The notes: a model not told the origin generated them from the letters alone. DNA of 10,000 nt from Symbiodinium natans (GCA_905221605.1 CAJNDS010002465.1:317501-327500), one strand, 5' to 3'; counted from the first letter of the stretch, positions 1 to 5,690 are shown. Translations and numbers: made by a program.

Positions 1-25
1 AACCCTAAACCCTAAACCCTAAACA
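1..25 (-). repeat. CCCTAAA telomere-type block at window edge
   Basis: About three and a half CCCTAAA units, cut by the left edge of the window. TTTAGGG reads on the minus strand. It is followed by a 56-bp island (26-81) of non-telomeric sequence and then by a TTTAGGG block, so that island has the topology of a fragment capped at both ends. The visible stretch is too short to call a chromosome end. Confidence 0.85.
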
Positions 26-81
26 CAATCGAGGCTACGCACGTGGCTGACATTCGAAGAAGAGACTTCAAGCATAGAGAG

Positions 82-230
82 TAGGGTTTAGGGTTTAGGG
101 TTCAGGGTTTAGAATTTAGGGTTTAGGGCTTGGGGTTTAGGGCTTCGGGCTAGTTCCCTAAATCCCTACTAAGAGCTAGGGCTTTAGGGCTTAGGGCTTA
201 GGGTTTAGGGTGTAGGGTGTAGGGTTTAGG
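82..230 (+). repeat. TTTAGGG block with CTTAGGG and GTAGGGT variants
   Basis: Degenerate TTTAGGG array. It is interrupted at about 150-175 by a short stretch that includes CCCTAAATCCCTACTAAG. The second half is enriched in CTTAGGG and TGTAGGG units. An island at 231-322 follows; it contains small telomere-like words in both directions and the word CCCTACTGAG at 307-316. Confidence 0.85.
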
Positions 231-322
231 TACAAACGCTTGGGCCGATGTGTACATCCTAAAGTGCGTAGGGTTGAGGGGCCTGGAAACCCTTCAAGCC
301 CTAAACCCCTACTGAGGATGTG

Positions 323-401
323 GTTTAGGGTTTAGGGTTCAGGGTTTAGGGTTTAGGGCTTAGGGCTTAGGGCTTAGGGTGTGGGTTTTAGGGTTTAGGG
401 T
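323..401 (+). repeat. TTTAGGG block
   Basis: TTTAGGG array with a run of CTTAGGG units near 357-378. The following island (402-507) lies between this G-strand block and a C-strand block, the opposite topology to a capped fragment. Confidence 0.87.
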
Positions 402-507
402 TATCCCCAAAACGCCCATCCCTGAACCGGAACATCCCTCGTGTGGCCCTTCCAAAGCACCCTTTGAACAGATTCATAAACATCATCCTCTCACACCCAA
501 CTTCTTG

Positions 508-585
508 ACCCTAAACCCTAAACCCTAAAGCCTAAACCCTAAACCGTAAACCCTAAACCCTAAACCCTAAACCTAAGCCCTGAAC
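508..585 (-). repeat. CCCTAAA block
   Basis: About ten CCCTAAA units with single-base variants (AAAGCCT, AACCGTA, AAGCCCT). The island 586-700 follows and holds a 28-base G run. Confidence 0.87.
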
Positions 586-654
586 AAAAACATCCCAAGG
601 GCCTTCCTAGATCCGAAGCACCCTACACCGAAAACTTACTAAGCTTTCCACTGG

Positions 655-658
<4 letters not shown>

Positions 659-686
<28 letters not shown>
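659..686 (+). repeat. Poly-G tract of 28 bases
   Basis: Uninterrupted run of 28 G residues between a short unique stretch (586-658) and the next TTTAGGG block at 701. Runs of this length are prone to slippage and to length errors in sequencing, and can form G-quadruplex structures. The exact length should be treated as uncertain. Confidence 0.9.
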
Positions 687-700
687 TTTGTTCCGCACGG

Positions 701-790
701 CTTAGGGTTTAGGGTTTAGGGTTCAGGGTTTAGGGTTTCGGGTTTAGGGTGTAGGGTTCAGGGTTCAGGGTTCAGGGTTCAGGGTTTAGG
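701..790 (+). repeat. TTTAGGG block with TTCAGGG cluster
   Basis: TTTAGGG array whose distal half becomes consecutive TTCAGGG units at about 757-784, a local homogenisation of one variant. It meets an oppositely oriented C-strand run almost directly at 790-794. Confidence 0.87.
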
Positions 791-793
791 AAC

Positions 794-805
794 ACCCTGA
801 ACCCT
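794..805 (-). repeat. Short CCCTGAA/CCCT run abutting the preceding block
   Basis: Two C-strand units only three bases after a G-strand block. The G-to-C arrangement with almost no intervening DNA is the arrangement of a head-to-head telomere fusion. The island 806-909 then leads to a short TTTAGGG block. It includes a dyad AGAACA-CA-TGTTCT at 851-864. Confidence 0.6.
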
Positions 806-909
806 ATGTAAATCCTTAAAGCCTATAGGGGTTGGGGGTCTAGGGGTGTCAAGAACACATGTTCTAAATCCTGACCCTAATACCCCGAAACCTAAGGACC
901 CAAAGCCTG

Positions 910-935
910 TAGGGTTTAGGGATTTGGGGTTTAGA
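910..935 (+). repeat. Short TTTAGGG block
   Basis: About three and a half degenerate units (TTTAGGG, ATTTGGGG, TTTAGAG). It closes the island 806-909 on its right side. Confidence 0.7.
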
Positions 936-942
936 GTAATGA

Positions 943-1112
943 AACCTCAACCCCAAGCCCTACACCCCTTAACCTCCCTAAACCCCCCCAAACCCCTCTG
1001 AACCCCCTAATCCCCCCCTAACCCGCCCTAACCCCCCCTAAACCCCCTAAACCCCCCCTACGCCCTAAACCCTAAACCCTAAACCCTCAATCCCTAAACC
1101 CTAAGCCCGAAA
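943..1112 (-). repeat. C-rich decayed CCCTAAA array
   Basis: Array in which the C run of each unit has grown to five to seven bases (CCCCCCTAA type) between about 960 and 1060. It returns to near-canonical CCCTAAA at 1060-1112. The spread of C-run lengths points to slippage within an old array and not to fresh telomerase addition (inference). Confidence 0.8.
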
Positions 1113-1210
1113 CAACGCTCCTCCCAGGAAGGGCGATGGCTCAGCCCTTGTGAGGATGGCCGCGAGGGCGACGACGAGTCGACGCCTTCATCAGGGCTAC
1201 GGTCATGCCG
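1113..1210. other. GC-rich island between C-strand and G-strand arrays
   Basis: 98-bp island, visibly GC-rich compared with the arrays. One plus-strand frame stays open through it and into the next array, but 98 bp is too short to argue coding. No family is recognised. Confidence 0.4.
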
Positions 1211-1572
1211 AGGGTTTAGGGCTGGGTTTAGGGTTTGGGGTTTGGGGTTTAGGGTTTAGGGTTGAGGGTTTGAGGGTTTGAGGGCTTGAGGGTTTGTGGG
1301 GTTGGGCTTGAGGGCTTGAGGGCTTGAGGGTTTGAGGGTTTGAGGGTTTGAGGGTTTGAGGGTTTGAGGGTTTGAGGGTTTGAGGGTTTAAGGGTTTAAG
1401 GGTTTAAGGGTGTAATTTAAAGGCTTAAGGGTTTAAGGGTTTAGGGTTTAGGGCGGGATAAAGTTTTGGGTTTAGGGTTTAGGGCTGGGTTTATGCTAAG
1501 GGTTTAGGGTTTGAGGGTTTAGGGTTAAGGGTTTCGGCTTTCGGGTTTAGGGCTTAGGGTTAGGGTTTAGGG
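1211..1572 (+). repeat. Long TTTAGGG array, one of the longest blocks here
   Basis: About 360 bp of G-strand telomere-like repeat. It begins and ends with TTTAGGG/TTTGGGG heptamers, and its centre is an 8-bp variant array annotated separately. Decayed pieces such as GTGTAATTTAAAGG (about 1410-1424) and GCGGGATAAAG (about 1453-1463) interrupt it. The island 1573-1701 follows, with no recognised gene. Confidence 0.88.
1307..1410 (+). repeat. 8-bp variant satellite (CTTGAGGG/TTTGAGGG/TTTAAGGG)
   Basis: Thirteen consecutive units in perfect 8-bp register: three CTTGAGGG (1307-1330), seven TTTGAGGG (1331-1386), then three TTTAAGGG (1387-1410). More TTTGAGGG-like units lie just before, from about 1263. 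Each variant sits in its own run, as expected if a one-base insertion in a heptamer was amplified in place and later mutated and amplified again. Confidence 0.88.
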
Positions 1573-1701
1573 TCCCCAACTAAACCTGCCCAGGGCCGCT
1601 CTCTTTTAGCTTGCAGCAGGGTTTCCTGAAAAGAAGGGTACCTAAGTGTGCTTGTTAATGGACTAGAACGGGTATGTCTATGCTGCCCATGCTATCCGTC
1701 T

Positions 1702-1815
1702 CCCTAAACCCTAAACCCTAAACCCTAAACCCTAAACCCTACACCCTAAACCCTAAACCCTAAACCCTAAGCTTAAACCCTAAACCCTAAACCCTAAACC
1801 CTAAACCCTAAACCC
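1702..1815 (-). repeat. CCCTAAA block
   Basis: About sixteen mostly canonical CCCTAAA units, with one ACACCCT variant and one CTAAGCTTAAA phase break near 1767-1776. The phase break may be a junction between two arrays. The island 1816-1897 follows. Confidence 0.9.
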
Positions 1816-1897
1816 GCTACAACTAAACAAAGGGTTCGAGCTTTGGGCTGGTCAAGGGAACCCTGTACTAACCCCATACCATACATGAACCGAACGG

Positions 1898-1977
1898 TTT
1901 TGGGTTTAGGGTTTAGGGCTTAGGGTTCAGGGTTCAGGGTTTAGGGTTTGGGGTTTAGGGTTTAGGGCTTAGGGTTT
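1898..1977 (+). repeat. TTTAGGG block
   Basis: About eleven units including TTCAGGG, TTTGGGG and CTTAGGG variants. It closes the 82-bp island 1816-1897 in the capped-fragment topology. The island 1978-2232 follows; it has a small hairpin (6-bp stem 2081-2086/2094-2099, 7-base loop) and no recognised gene. Confidence 0.88.
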
Positions 1978-2232
1978 CCCATATAGCACGCAGCCCTGCC
2001 CTGAAAGGGGTGGATGACTTGCGTAAGTGTACAGCAGAAGTAACCTCCAGCAAGCCAGCCTCCCTTGTCTTACTCTAGGTCAAGGTACCCCACACCTTGC
2101 AAACTTGGTACGTAGCCCTCGTGTCGTATTCTCATCAGGGTACTTTTTTGAGGATTGGTTACTTTAGAATGGAACCTCGAACCCAAAAACGGGAAAAGGA
2201 TACCACTGGGCTGCCAAGAACATAAGCCCTAC

Positions 2233-2425
2233 CACCCTAAAACCCTAAACCTTACCCCCCCCCCCCCCACCCCTAAACCCTAAACCCTAAACCCTAAACC
2301 CTAAGCCCTAAGCCCTAAGCCCTAAACCCTAAGCCCTAAACCCCTAAACGCTAAACGCTAAACCCTAAACCCTAAACCCTAAACCCTAAACCCGAAACCC
2401 TAGCCCTAAACCCTAAACCCTTAAA
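2233..2425 (-). repeat. CCCTAAA block with embedded 14-base C run
   Basis: Near-canonical CCCTAAA array interrupted at 2255-2268 by fourteen consecutive C residues. It includes AAGCCCT and AAACGCT variant clusters. A GC-rich island (2426-2513) follows. Confidence 0.88.
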
Positions 2426-2513
2426 AGACCCGGAAGGCGCCTGCGTTCTCCGGTTGCTGCGCAGGCGGGGTGAGACCGCTCTTGCCCAGAGAGTTCCTGC
2501 GATGGCGGCTACC

Positions 2514-2597
2514 GGGGTTTAGGGTTTAGGGTTGAGGGTTTGGGGTTTGGGGTTTGGGGTTTAGGGTTCAGGATTTAGGGGTCTAAGGCTTAGGGCT
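2514..2597 (+). repeat. TTTAGGG/TTTGGGG block
   Basis: Degenerate G-strand array with a run of TTTGGGG near 2537-2560. It ends where the left arm of the foldback element begins (GGGATGTTCCCCC from 2598). Confidence 0.85.
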
Positions 2598-2921
2598 GGG
2601 ATGTTCCCCCTGATACTAACAGTCCTGAATAGGGATTCGAGAACCCCCTATTCTAATCCCTACTGTGGATGGAGGAAATCTTGCACCGCCTTTCAGGGCG
2701 CATAACATTCTCTGCCCTCGCCCCCCCTTTTAACATTGCAGCGGAAAGCAGATTTTCAGGATTCGGCCCAAAGACACAAATCTTGCACTGCTCCCATCGC
2801 GACAATCACCAATGTTAAAAAAAGGGGGTGCGGGGTTGGCGTCAGACGGTGTGTTTGGAGCAGATCAAGAGGGTGGCGCGAGACTTCATCCATCCAACTG
2901 CTAGTATAAGGGGGACATCCC
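2598..2921. mobile_element. Foldback / MITE-like inverted-repeat element
   Basis: The outer ends are inverted copies: GGGATGTTCCCCCTGATACTA continuing to 2623 on the left, and GGGATGTCCCCCTTATACTAG read on the minus strand from 2921 back to 2897. They differ by two substitutions and one base of gap in about 26. After the outer block both arms share a TGGATGGA-GAA-TCT-GC-CC stretch (left from 2666, right read backwards from 2896). They end in the same inner block TTTTAACATTG (left to 2738, right from 2810). The left arm is therefore 2598-2738, the loop 2739-2809 and the right arm 2810-2921. The left arm has about 42 extra bases (2624-2665) containing an 8-bp hairpin. I see no transposase and no clear target-site duplication; the left flank is a TTTAGGG array. 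An element moved by a transposase encoded elsewhere, or a simple inverted duplication, are both possible. Confidence 0.62.
2627..2653. repeat. 8-bp stem hairpin in left foldback arm
   Basis: GAATAGGG (2627-2634) pairs perfectly with CCCTATTC (2646-2653) around an 11-base loop. It lies within the roughly 42 bases that the left arm of the 2598-2921 element has and the right arm lacks, so it may be a later insertion into the left arm or a segment lost from the right. Confidence 0.6.
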
Positions 2922-2986
2922 AAGGTCGAATGCTTAGGGTTTCGAGGCTTGTGATTCCATCGAGCCCTGCGCAGCAATCCTTAATC

Positions 2987-3024
2987 CTAGGGTTTAGGGT
3001 TTAGGGTTTAGGGTTTAGGGTTTG
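2987..3024 (+). repeat. Short TTTAGGG block
   Basis: Five canonical TTTAGGG units after the flank (2922-2986) of the foldback element. The island 3025-3130 follows. It is open in one minus-strand frame for about 30 codons but matches nothing I recognise. Confidence 0.88.
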
Positions 3025-3130
3025 GAACCCTTGCTAAAACAGTCGCAGAAAACCAAACAGCCTCCAATATGTGCCTGTGTCAGCGAGACCCAAGCTCGAC
3101 AGAAGCTCCCGAGAAAAGCCCTTCAACCTG

Positions 3131-3292
3131 GAACCCTGAACCCTAAACCCTAAACCCTGAACCCTAAGCCCCAAACCCTAAACCCTAAACCCTGAACCCT
3201 AAACCCTGAACCTAAACCCTAAACTCTAAACCCTGAACCCTAAACCCTGAACCTAAACCCTGAACTCTAAACCCTAAACCCTAAACCCTGAA
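3131..3292 (-). repeat. CCCTAAA/CCCTGAA block
   Basis: C-strand array in which CCCTAAA and CCCTGAA units alternate. It includes six-base slips (AACCTAA) and ACTCTAA variants. The same order (CCCTGAACCTAAACCC) occurs twice about 45 bp apart, suggesting a higher-order duplication. Confidence 0.87.
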
Positions 3293-3365
3293 GTTCATGA
3301 GCCCGGGACCTTGGCGTAGCCTTGGAAGACGCCTGTCCGGACGGCTGCCTCATCAGGATGAAGGC

Positions 3366-3602
3366 TAGGGTTTAGGGTTTAGGGTTTAGGGTTTAGGGTT
3401 TAGGGTTTAGGGTTTAGGGTTTAGGGTTTAGGGCTTAGGGCTTAGGGCTTAGGGCTTCGGGTTTAGGGTTTAGGGTTTAGGTTAGGGTTTGGGTTTGGGG
3501 TTTGGGGTTTGGGGTTTAGGGTTTAGAGTTTAGGGTTTAGGGTTTAGGGTGTAGGGTGTAGGGTTTAGGGTTTAGGCTTTAGGGTTTAGGGTGTTTGAGG
3601 GT
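3366..3602 (+). repeat. TTTAGGG array with clustered variants
   Basis: Starts with nearly ten uninterrupted canonical TTTAGGG units (about 3366-3433). It then passes through CTTAGGG units (3432-3455), canonical units, TTTGGGG units (about 3488-3516) and GTAGGGT units. It closes the 73-bp island 3293-3365. The island 3603-3790 follows; it holds G-rich repeats of AGGGCG near 3650-3690 and no recognised gene. Confidence 0.9.
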
Positions 3603-3790
3603 GTGTTTGCTGAGGGTGAGGTTTGAAAGGTGGAAGCGGTCGCCGGGACTAAGGGCGCATAGGGCAGGGCGTAAAGGGCGTGCAGGGTTCAGGGTTGGCT
3701 AGTTCATGGTTGGGAGAGTGTCCAAAATATAAATTCCCATTCCTTACTGAGTTTAGGTACCCTTAAAGATTGTTAAAATGCCACCACTAT

Positions 3791-3860
3791 CCCTAAACCC
3801 TAAACCCTAAACCCTAAACCCTGAACCCTGAACCCCAAACCCTAAACCCTAAACCCTAAA
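3791..3860 (-). repeat. CCCTAAA block
   Basis: Ten units, mostly canonical, with two CCCTGAA units and one CCCCAAA unit in the middle. The island 3861-3975 follows. Confidence 0.9.
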
Positions 3861-3943
3861 CACTATGACAAATTTCGGGCTGAAATGTTTGGGGAGCTTC
3901 GACTTTGGGGGATGCTAATATTTGAGGCTTCAGCTCTGAGTCG

Positions 3944-3960
3944 CAGGGCTGCGAGCCCTG
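3944..3960. repeat. 7-bp stem hairpin
   Basis: CAGGGCT-GCG-AGCCCTG: a perfect 7-bp stem with a 3-base loop, inside the island between a C-strand and a G-strand block. There is no T run or other sign that it is a terminator. Confidence 0.6.
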
Positions 3961-3975
3961 CTATTCTTAACTTGC

Positions 3976-4033
3976 GGTTTAGGGTTTAGGGTTTGGGGTT
4001 TGGGGTTTATGGTTTAGGGTTTGGGATTTGGGG
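3976..4033 (+). repeat. TTTAGGG/TTTGGGG block
   Basis: Eight degenerate units, half of them TTTGGGG. It caps the island 3861-3975 on the right. Confidence 0.85.
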
Positions 4034-4331
4034 CTACTGTTGTTCCATGTGTCTTGGGGTCCGGGGGCCTGGCAACTTTTTCGTGCTTGGCGCTTTGAGG
4101 CCCTAATTCGTCTCTGGCTCTCTGCCAAGTGCGGGTGTGTGAGGTATGTAGGGATTTGTTTAAGGCTTACAGGGGTTATAGGGTGTTGGGGTGTTTTGTG
4201 TCGTGTTTGTCGTGTCTGATCCCTAGCAACTGCAGGGTTCGGCACTAAAACCCGAGCATCCACAAACCCTGGCTAATCAACACAGCCCGTTCAGCTCGCC
4301 ATATGGTGTGCTTCGAGCCCACAATCGAGCC
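4034..4331. other. 300-bp island with no recognised gene
   Basis: Non-telomeric stretch. The minus strand is open from 4263 to the preceding telomere block, but the predicted peptide ends in telomere-derived N-P-K-P and its middle is compositionally biased (T, P, H, R) with no motif I know. The T/G-rich part at 4130-4220 (GTGTGTGAGG, GTGTTTTGTGTCGTGTTTG) looks like low-complexity drift. An 8-bp palindrome CCATATGG lies near 4299-4306. I do not call a gene here. Confidence 0.4.
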
Positions 4332-4427
4332 CCGAAGCCCTAAACCCTCAACCCTAAACCCTGAAGCCTAAACCCTGAAGCCTAAACCCTGAAGCCCAGG
4401 CCCTAAACCCCACACCCTAAACCCCAC
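4332..4427 (-). repeat. CCCTAAA block bordering the reverse-transcriptase fragment
   Basis: C-strand array with repeated AACCCTGAAGCCTA units (a 14-bp dimer, about three copies at 4360-4395) and CCCCACA variants. Reverse-transcriptase similarity starts immediately after it. Confidence 0.85.
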
Positions 4428-4930
4428 ATCCTTAGTGACCTGAAGGATGGGTGGGTCGGACTCTTTAAGTCTGGCGCGCAGCGCTTTCTCGAGGAACACA
4501 CAAAGCATGATTTGGTGGCGGACAGTACCAGCCCTTCGTCCCCTAGGTGCTGCCGCAGGCTACGGAGTGCCTTGACCGCCCTTACTGCCACGCTGACATG
4601 ATTTTCGTTTTGTAAGTCCACGCTGATATCGTCAATCCAAATGTCCATATCCGTGACCTGTACCTCCTGAGTCAGGCGGTCACACACCGGGAAGAGCGCT
4701 GCTTTGGACAGCGCCGGTGCCAGCGGGCATCCAGCCAGCACGCCACGCTGGGCGTAGACCGGAGGGGCTACCACCCCTTCACTTATCAGCAACCTCCCTC
4801 CGGTATATGCACCTAGGGCCAGTCTGAGGAGCTGGGGAGGGAATCCCAGTGACAATGCGGACTGAACGAGCTTGTCATGGGAAATGGTTTCGTAAAAAGT
4901 CGTGAGGTCGATGTACAGCGTGATTCTGTG
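4428..4930 (-). pseudogene. Reverse transcriptase fragment of a non-LTR retroelement, frameshifted
   Basis: The minus strand encodes the palm core of a reverse transcriptase, in order. Motif A is LYIDLTTFYETISHD, with the catalytic Asp codon at 4907-4909. Motif B is QRGVLAGCPLAP at 4715-4750. Motif C is DIWIDDIS, with the Asp-Asp pair at 4628-4633. This is the RNA-templated DNA polymerase of a retrotransposon. Reading runs open from 4930, where it emerges from telomere-like sequence, so the ATG-proximal part, fingers and any endonuclease are missing; there is no true start codon. Near 4490 one base seems to be lost: the open frame turns to unlikely residues, while the frame one base back continues with a lysine/arginine-rich stretch (EKALRARLKESDPP) down to about 4428, where telomere repeat begins. 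It covers roughly 165 residues of a protein normally many times longer, so it is a dead fragment. Family placement (LINE-like, dinoflagellate-type) rests on motif style, not on a search. Confidence 0.85.
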
Positions 4931-5050
4931 TTTAGGGTTAAAAGCCGTAAACCCTAAACCTTAAACTAAACCCTGAACCCTTAACCCTGAACCATAATTT
5001 AGGGTCCAAAACCATAAGCCCGAAACCCTAAACTAGACCCTGAACCCGAA
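4931..5050 (-). repeat. Mixed TTTAGGG then decayed CCCTAAA block
   Basis: A single TTTAGGG (4931-4937) directly abuts the reverse-transcriptase fragment. A decayed C-strand array (CCCTAAA, CCCTGAA, CTTAAAC, ACCATAA variants) follows from 4949. The one forward unit gives the retroelement fragment the capped topology, with a minimal right cap. Confidence 0.75.
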
Positions 5051-5083
5051 GTCTCCCTACTTTAGGGTTTTAAAAAAGAAACA

Positions 5084-5234
5084 ACCTAAACCCTAAACCC
5101 TAAACCCTAAACCCTAACCCCTAAACCCTAAACCCTAAACCCTAAACCCTAAACCCTAAACCCTGAACCCTGAACCCTAAACCCTAAACCCTAAACCCTA
5201 AACCCTAAACTAAACCCTGAACCCTCAACCCGAA
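5084..5234 (-). repeat. CCCTAAA block, largely canonical
   Basis: More than twenty units, mostly canonical CCCTAAA, with CCCTGAA near 5164-5176 and at the right end. It is separated from the previous decayed block by a short piece (5051-5083) containing TTTAGGGTTTT and A-rich DNA. Confidence 0.9.
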
Positions 5235-5241
5235 AGAGTGA

Positions 5242-5352
5242 CGTTCGCCAGGGCGCCGCGGTGTCATCTGTGGTGACTTGGACGCAGAGCTGGACGAAGT
5301 CTTCCGTCCCTGGCTCTCTTGGTCTTACGAAGTGCTCGGATGTAGAGTTTAG
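5242..5352 (+). CDS. Possible coding fragment in a GC-rich island
   Basis: The island 5235-5342 between a C-strand and a G-strand array is open in this frame for 36 codons. It includes the protein-like stretch GVICGDLDAELDEVFRPWLS before ending at a TAG made by the telomere repeat. There is no ATG, and an in-frame stop lies just upstream. Short open frames arise by chance and I recognise no family; an exon or retroelement scrap is a guess. Confidence 0.2.
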   Translation, partial: RSPGRRGVICGDLDAELDEVFRPWLSWSYEVLGCRV

Positions 5353-5449
5353 GGTTTAGGGTTTAGGGTTTAGGGTTTGAGGGTTTAGGGCTTAGGGTTT
5401 GCGGCTTGAGGGTTTAGGGCTTGAGGGCTTAGGGTTTACGGCTTGAGGG
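5343..5449 (+). repeat. TTTAGGG block with CTTGAGGG units
   Basis: Canonical units first (to about 5375), then a mix of TTTGAGGG, CTTGAGGG, CTTAGGG and TACGG variants. The eight-base CTTGAGGG form also dominates part of 1307-1330, so the variant recurs in separate blocks. Confidence 0.87.
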
Positions 5450-5458
5450 ATGATTTTG

Positions 5459-5474
5459 GTGTGTGTGTGTGTGT
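5459..5474 (+). repeat. (GT)8 microsatellite
   Basis: Eight perfect GT dinucleotides at the start of the island 5450-5550. It is followed at once by a small hairpin (CTCGG-TAG-CCGAG, 5475-5487). Confidence 0.9.
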
Positions 5475-5550
5475 CTCGGTAGCCGAGGTTACCCAAAAGA
5501 CACCTGGACCTGTATGTCACAACCGCAACGGCGTGAGATGAGAGACTGAA

Positions 5551-5690
5551 GCTTGGGGTTGAGGGGCCTTAGGGGTTTTGGGGTTTAGCGTCCCGCGAGC
5601 CTTAAACCCTAAACCCCAAATCTCAAACCCCAAACCCTAAACCCCAAAACCCCAAACCCTAAACCCCCGCACCCCAAATCCTACACCACC
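5551..5690. repeat. Convergent TTTGGGG / CCCCAAA pair
   Basis: A G-strand run (5551-5588, mostly TTGGGG/TTAGGGG variants) is followed by only about twelve bases and then a C-strand run (5601-5690) rich in CCCCAAA units. The two form a long imperfect inverted repeat with a tiny loop, TCCCGCGAGC. The arms share the same variant (TTTGGGG/CCCCAAA). Confidence 0.72.

Noticed and set aside
1-25. A true chromosome end at the left edge
   Set aside because: Only about 25 bases of CCCTAAA are visible, the same motif is interstitial throughout the window, and most of those blocks are longer.
1307-1410. A CRISPR-like regular array
   Set aside because: The period is 8 bases with no spacers; it is a plain tandem repeat of a telomere variant.
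1836-1853. A tRNA T arm (GGTTCGA between CAAAG and CTTTG)
   Set aside because: The loop is eight bases and no acceptor, D or anticodon arms are present upstream.
2611-2624. A yeast-like branch point TACTAAC followed by AG
   Set aside because: It lies in the terminal inverted repeat of the foldback, where the same sequence is mirrored; no exon evidence exists.
2756-2977. A minus-strand open frame across the foldback
   Set aside because: It spans loop, right arm and flank of an inverted-repeat element, with no recognisable protein features.
3979-4263. A minus-strand gene of about 94 codons
   Set aside because: Its tail is the N-P-K-P translation of telomere-like repeat and the rest has biased composition with no known motif.
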